A stretch of DNA of 64,000 bases from the NCBI RefSeq assembly GCF_037577855.1, contig NZ_JBAKFX010000011.1:1-64000 (forward strand). The letters are read 5' to 3'. Every line of letters starts with the position of its first letter. The stretch's first letter is position 1. The DNA is from Dethiothermospora halolimnae. GTDB lineage: Bacteria; Bacillota; Clostridia; Tissierellales; VENL01. The notes beneath the pieces are model-generated. The model worked only from the letters and a program-made list of their open reading frames with translations, had not been told where the DNA came from and made no database searches. Positions 61,217-64,000 of this stretch are shown here, piece by piece. The translations under genes and the position numbers were made by a program.

Positions 61217-62231
61217 TGGCTTTCTCCTCCTTTAAAACATCATTTACTTTGTTTATACAATTTGAAAATGATATATATTGGGGACAATTATCATCACATC
61301 TCCCACATCCAACACACATATGCTCATCAAACCTTTTATTATAATCATATATCTTATGCATAGTCTTAAATCTCATCCTTGAGCCATAGTCTTTACGGAA
61401 ACCATGTCCCCCTGCCATATCAGTAAATTTATCTATATGACATCCTGCCCAAACCCTTCTTCGCTCTCCAGCTTTGGGATTTTCATCATAGGTTATATCA
61501 TAGGTTGTAAAACAACTACAGGTTATACAGCTGGTATTACACTTTCCACAGGCTATACATCTTTTAGAATACTCTTTCCATATATCATGATCAAAAATAT
61601 CCATTGAAATTTTATCACTATCAGGTATATTAACCTGCACTTTATTTTCTTTAACATATTCTGGTACAAACTCTACTGTAGTTCCTAAATCTTTTAATAA
61701 ATCCTCAAATTCTTTATCTTTAACATCACAATAGATTTCCTCTCCAGTAAATCTAACAGCCACATTATAATTATCTGTATAATTCGAATCCATAGAAACA
61801 CAAAAACAATTTTCAAAACTATCCTTACATTCAATCATAAAAAACTTAACTTTTTCCCTTAATCTCTTATAGTAAACATCTTCCTGTCCACCATTTTTTA
61901 AAAATATAGTATCTAATCTCCTTATCCCATTTATGTCACAGGGTCTTAAAAATACAATAATCTTTTTCTCATCAACCATTGATTCCCTAAATTCATTTTC
62001 CGTAAAGTAAAATAGGGTCTGAGTTATTGGATATATAACTTCCTTTGGGGAAAACTCAGACTTTTTATCCCATACTATTTCTTCTACACTACCTATTTCT
62101 CCATATCTAATTAAGTCTGTATCTGAAAACTTTCCTCTATTTTCAAAGACTTTTGGAGCATATATTTTATACTCAGACTTTAATTCCCTTAGTAGATTGT
62201 TAAAACTTTCACTTTTAAGTTTATAACCCAT
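61209..62231 (-). CDS. asrA: Anaerobic sulfite reductase subunit A
   Basis: This iron-sulfur electron-transfer subunit of 340 residues starts with a long N-terminal region of the hydrogenase beta-subunit type (FLRPCDINGIRRLDTIFLKN). It has two ferredoxin motifs: CIACGKCNTSCITCSC and, near the end, CVGCGRCDDNCPQY with a further Cys in FSNCINKV. GGGAGG precedes the ATG. It is the first gene of asrABC and has a CRP/FNR-type site 65 bp upstream. It probably passes electrons from ferredoxin or NADH to AsrB/AsrC. Confidence 0.95.
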   Translation of the reverse strand: MGYKLKSESFNNLLRELKSEYKIYAPKVFENRGKFSDTDLIRYGEIGSVEEIVWDKKSEFSPKEVIYPITQTLFYFTENEFRESMVDEKKIIVFLRPCDINGIRRLDTIFLKNGGQEDVYYKRLREKVKFFMIECKDSFENCFCVSMDSNYTDNYNVAVRFTGEEIYCDVKDKEFEDLLKDLGTTVEFVPEYVKENKVQVNIPDSDKISMDIFDHDIWKEYSKRCIACGKCNTSCITCSCFTTYDITYDENPKAGERRRVWAGCHIDKFTDMAGGHGFRKDYGSRMRFKTMHKIYDYNKRFDEHMCVGCGRCDDNCPQYISFSNCINKVNDVLKEEKANE

Positions 62232-62261
62232 AGATATGCCTCCCTAATTTTTTATGTATCC

Positions 62262-62304
62262 ATTTTAACAATAAAATAAGGCTATGTATGTGAACCAAAT
62301 CACA
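62262..62304 (-). promoter_or_regulatory. CRP/FNR/HcpR-type operator and -10 box of asrABC
   Basis: TGTGA-ACCAAA-TCACA at 62289-62304 is a perfect TGTGA-N6-TCACA palindrome. On the minus strand TAAAAT lies at 62267-62262, with no clear -35 box. The palindrome centre (62296.5) is 29.5 bp from the first -10 base, which places it at about -41.5. HcpR/FNR-type regulators are known to control such anaerobic reductase genes in clostridia; which one acts here is not shown. Confidence 0.82.
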
Positions 62305-62323
62305 ATTCAGAGTGGATATATAT

Positions 62324-62365
62324 GGCAATGGAGAAGGGACCCTATAGGGTCCCTTCTCCATTGCC
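62324..62365. repeat. Perfect 42-bp palindrome between ric and asrA
   Basis: GGCAATGGAGAAGGGACCC, then TATA, then its exact reverse complement. It lies 38 bp past the ric stop. A T run is lacking, so it is an atypical terminator if it is one. The inner GGGACCCTATAGGGTCCC resembles the other hairpin modules, with a different sequence. Confidence 0.85.
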
Positions 62366-62403
62366 AATTACAAATTTTAAATTTCAAATATATAACATAT
62401 CCT

Positions 62404-63111
62404 TTACTTTCCTTCAAATCTAACAAATAAAATATTATTTTCTAAGTGTATATGTCTAAATAGATCACTTTCTAACTCTTCTAATTTTTCATATGTTAAA
62501 GAAAAACTTCTACATCCACTAGGGGGTACTGTATAGTTATCAGTGATTTTTCTTAACTCTTTCAATATATCCCCTGCATTATCATGTTCATTTTCAGTCT
62601 CTTCCATAACCTTAATACCCTTTGCCCTTAATTCTTCAGATGGATTTTCTTCATATTCTTTTATTATGGGAAATAGTATCTCTTCTTCTTTAATAAGATG
62701 TTGCTCTAACTCTCCTTTTAATTGATTAAATAATTTGTGGACTCTAGTTAATACATCTCCATGATCAATACCATGTACCCTTAATATCTTTGTTACAAGC
62801 TCTGATATAATTGGGAGCTCTTTTTGTAAATAACTATGATGGGTATTTACAATATGATCTATTAAATCTGAAAATGAAGCCTTATTCCAATCTGTATTCT
62901 TAGTAATTATATTTTTCATTTCTTCATATTCATTTTCTAATTCAGCTAATAACTTATTTTCATCTATATTATGTTTATCTATTGCGTCTTTTAGTGGTCT
63001 ATCTCCTCCACAGCAAAAGTCTATATTATATCTTTGAAAAACATCACTGGCCTTTGGAAATCTTGCTACTATATCACCTATCTTTTCTGAACTACTAAAC
63101 ATCTTTTTCAT
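62404..63111 (-). CDS. ric: Iron-sulfur cluster repair di-iron protein (Ric/ScdA/YtfE)
   Basis: The protein repairs iron-sulfur clusters damaged by nitric oxide or oxidants and may reduce NO. The N-terminal ScdA_N domain carries RYNIDFCCGGDRPLKDAI (about 28-45). A hemerythrin-like domain follows (about 80-230), with LIDHIVNTHHSYLQ, HGIDHGDVLTRVHKLF, LEQHLIKEEEILFP, ENEHDNAGDILKEL and LFRHIHLENNILFVRF supplying His and Glu ligands for the di-iron site. 235 residues, normal. GGAGGG precedes the ATG. Two FNR-type boxes lie upstream. Confidence 0.94.
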   Translation of the reverse strand: MKKMFSSSEKIGDIVARFPKASDVFQRYNIDFCCGGDRPLKDAIDKHNIDENKLLAELENEYEEMKNIITKNTDWNKASFSDLIDHIVNTHHSYLQKELPIISELVTKILRVHGIDHGDVLTRVHKLFNQLKGELEQHLIKEEEILFPIIKEYEENPSEELRAKGIKVMEETENEHDNAGDILKELRKITDNYTVPPSGCRSFSLTYEKLEELESDLFRHIHLENNILFVRFEGK

Positions 63112-63175
63112 TACAATCCCTCCTGTTTTTTTATTAATATATTTAAAAATTTTTTATTAATCATCTGTTAACTAC

Positions 63176-63239
63176 ATTATAAGGAGGATCTAGCTTATTT
63201 GCATTGATTACAATCAAGATATAATTTGATTATAATCAA
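63176..63239 (-). promoter_or_regulatory. ric promoter with two perfect FNR-type boxes
   Basis: TTGAT-TACA-ATCAA (63204-63217) and TTGAT-TATA-ATCAA (63226-63239) both match the FNR consensus TTGAT-N4-ATCAA. Their centres are 22 bp apart. TATAAT on the minus strand is at 63181-63176, with its first base 29.5 bp from the centre of the nearer box. The boxes would be at about -41.5 and -63.5. No good -35 box is present, as expected for an activated promoter. Confidence 0.82.
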
Positions 63240-63240
63240 A

Positions 63241-63553
63241 AAACAAAGGCGCCTTTGGCAATCCTTTGTTTATGCAGAGTGCAAAGAGCAAAGTTCAGGG
63301 ATAAAAAAAGCGGACAGGGCATGCCCTGTCCCTACATAATCCCAGCTTGGAATTCATTCCAAGATTTCCTCTTATTTAGATAATAGAGAATAAAGAATAA
63401 AGAATAGATATGGTTATTTTACTCCCTACGGTCGTAAAATTTTATTATATAAGCTGGGGGATTACGAATCCACCAGCAACAACACACATAAAACAAAGTG
63501 GCCTCTAGCCACTTTGCACCTTATTTATTCTTTATTCTCTATTCTTTATTCTT
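63241..63553. repeat. Family 3 piece and right copy of the composite repeat
   Basis: ACAAAGGCGCCTTTGGCAAT...GTGCAAAGAGCAAAGTTC (63241-63300) is family 3 and directly abuts the distal FNR box. From 63308 the composite repeat follows: CATG hairpin (63312-63333), GAATTC half hairpin, family 1 left arm, ATTTTACTCCC...GTAAAAT, ATTACG hairpin (63453-63477, one mismatch), CAAAGTGGCCTCTAGCCACTTTG and right arm. The right arm provides the end of the transporter gene. Confidence 0.8.
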
Positions 63554-64000
63554 TAGTATAACCGTCTTTCTCTTCATCAAACTCTGCCGGTTCCATATGT
63601 ATAATAACCTCGCCTATGCCGTCTATTTTACTCTTTAACATATCTTCTATACTATGGGCTAATAAATGGGAATATTCCAATGTAAATTCCTTATCTATCC
63701 CCACATGTAAATCAATCATAACATGATCCTCTTTTCCCCTAGTCCTTATTTTATGGCAATAGATAACTTCTGGTATTCTCATAACCCTTTCATATATTTC
63801 ATCGGTATTCATTACATTGGCATCGGACAAGACATTTATTCCTGGTATAAGTATTTCTAAGCCTGCCTTAATAATTAAAATAGCTATAATAACTGCTATT
63901 ATTGTATCCACAATTATAAGTCCTAACTGTATAAATATTAAACTGGCTATTACCGATACTGAAACATATATATCACTTTTAGTATGTTTTGAGTCAGATA
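63546..64000 (-). CDS. Cation diffusion facilitator (CDF) transporter, 5' part outside the window
   Basis: The reading frame is open to the window edge, so this is the C-terminal part of a larger gene. The edge sequence reads SDSKHTKSDIYVSVSVIAS, the HxxxD zinc site of CDF helix 5. The last membrane helix follows (IIVDTIIAVIIAILIIKAGL), then the cytoplasmic domain (IYERVMRIPEVIYCHKIRTR, HVMIDLHVGIDKEFTLEYSH, IGEVIIHMEP), which fits the ZT_dimer fold. The protein exports Zn, Mn or Fe ions by proton exchange; the metal is not determinable. Its final codons (KE-stop) lie in the family 1 repeat. Confidence 0.88.
   Translation of the reverse strand, partial: SDSKHTKSDIYVSVSVIASLIFIQLGLIIVDTIIAVIIAILIIKAGLEILIPGINVLSDANVMNTDEIYERVMRIPEVIYCHKIRTRGKEDHVMIDLHVGIDKEFTLEYSHLLAHSIEDMLKSKIDGIGEVIIHMEPAEFDEEKDGYTKE

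Overview
The window is strongly AT-rich, with Shine-Dalgarno-led genes, split transketolase, class III (Firmicutes-type) fructose-bisphosphatase, HPr kinase, AsrABC sulfite reductase and the gene orders ftsE-ftsX-peptidase-ctp-minJ-uvrB-uvrA and alr-ndoAI-ndoA. This points to an anaerobic, low-GC Firmicute of the Clostridia/Tissierellales type. Nearly all genes lie on the minus strand. I found no tRNA, rRNA, CRISPR array, prophage or recognisable riboswitch.

Layout. 1-700: end of an IS110-type transposase and a foldback repeat. 681-4235: PHP phosphoesterase, hprK, uvrC. 4245-13146: an apparent accessory insert with three oligopeptide-binding lipoproteins and two small membrane proteins, between uvrC and uvrA. 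13147-24619: uvrA, uvrB (sigma-A promoter with a LexA box), a MinJ-like protein, Ctp protease, EnvC-like peptidase, ftsX, ftsE. 25011-30311: 5-formyl-THF cyclo-ligase, Lon-like protease, LysM protein, PrcB-like protein. 30524-40264: split transketolase, YitT, and a wall-polymer group (TagA, CsaB, DUF5693) with a phosphodiester glycosidase. 40688-46676: ndoA/ndoAI, alr, CBS protein, an AcpS-NnrD fusion and small proteins. 46867-54088: fbp and a methylthioadenosine salvage group (deaminase, phosphorylase, MtnA, class II aldolase, PLP lyase). 54383-58512: gdhA, queG-like, a membrane protein, a small siroheme protein. 58804-64000: a small membrane protein, asrABC, ric/scdA, and a truncated cation-efflux transporter.

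Two themes stand out. First, promoters of the small siroheme protein, asrABC and ric each carry a CRP/FNR-type palindrome (core TGA-N6-TCA) whose centre is exactly 29.5 bp upstream of the first base of the -10 hexamer. This is class II activator geometry and suggests one anaerobic or nitrosative/sulfite regulon. Second, the intergenic space is filled with MITE-like palindromic elements of several families. They share one architecture (terminal inverted repeat, an ATTTTAC...GTAAAAT hairpin, a second hairpin, terminal inverted repeat) but differ in the terminal repeats. Several genes take their stop codon from such an element, and two near-identical copies bracket the asr-ric module.

Repeat family names used below: family 1, terminal repeats rich in GAATA/TATTC; family 2, terminal repeats rich in GACAATTGAC; family 3, arms like CAGGGTGCAAGG; ATTACG hairpin, GGGGGATT-ACG-AATCCCCC; GAATTC hairpin, GGGGAATGAATTCCCC-like; CATG hairpin, GGACAGGG-CATG-CCCTGTCC-like. 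Starts were chosen by Shine-Dalgarno spacing and several are non-ATG. All functional names rest on reading motifs, without database searches.
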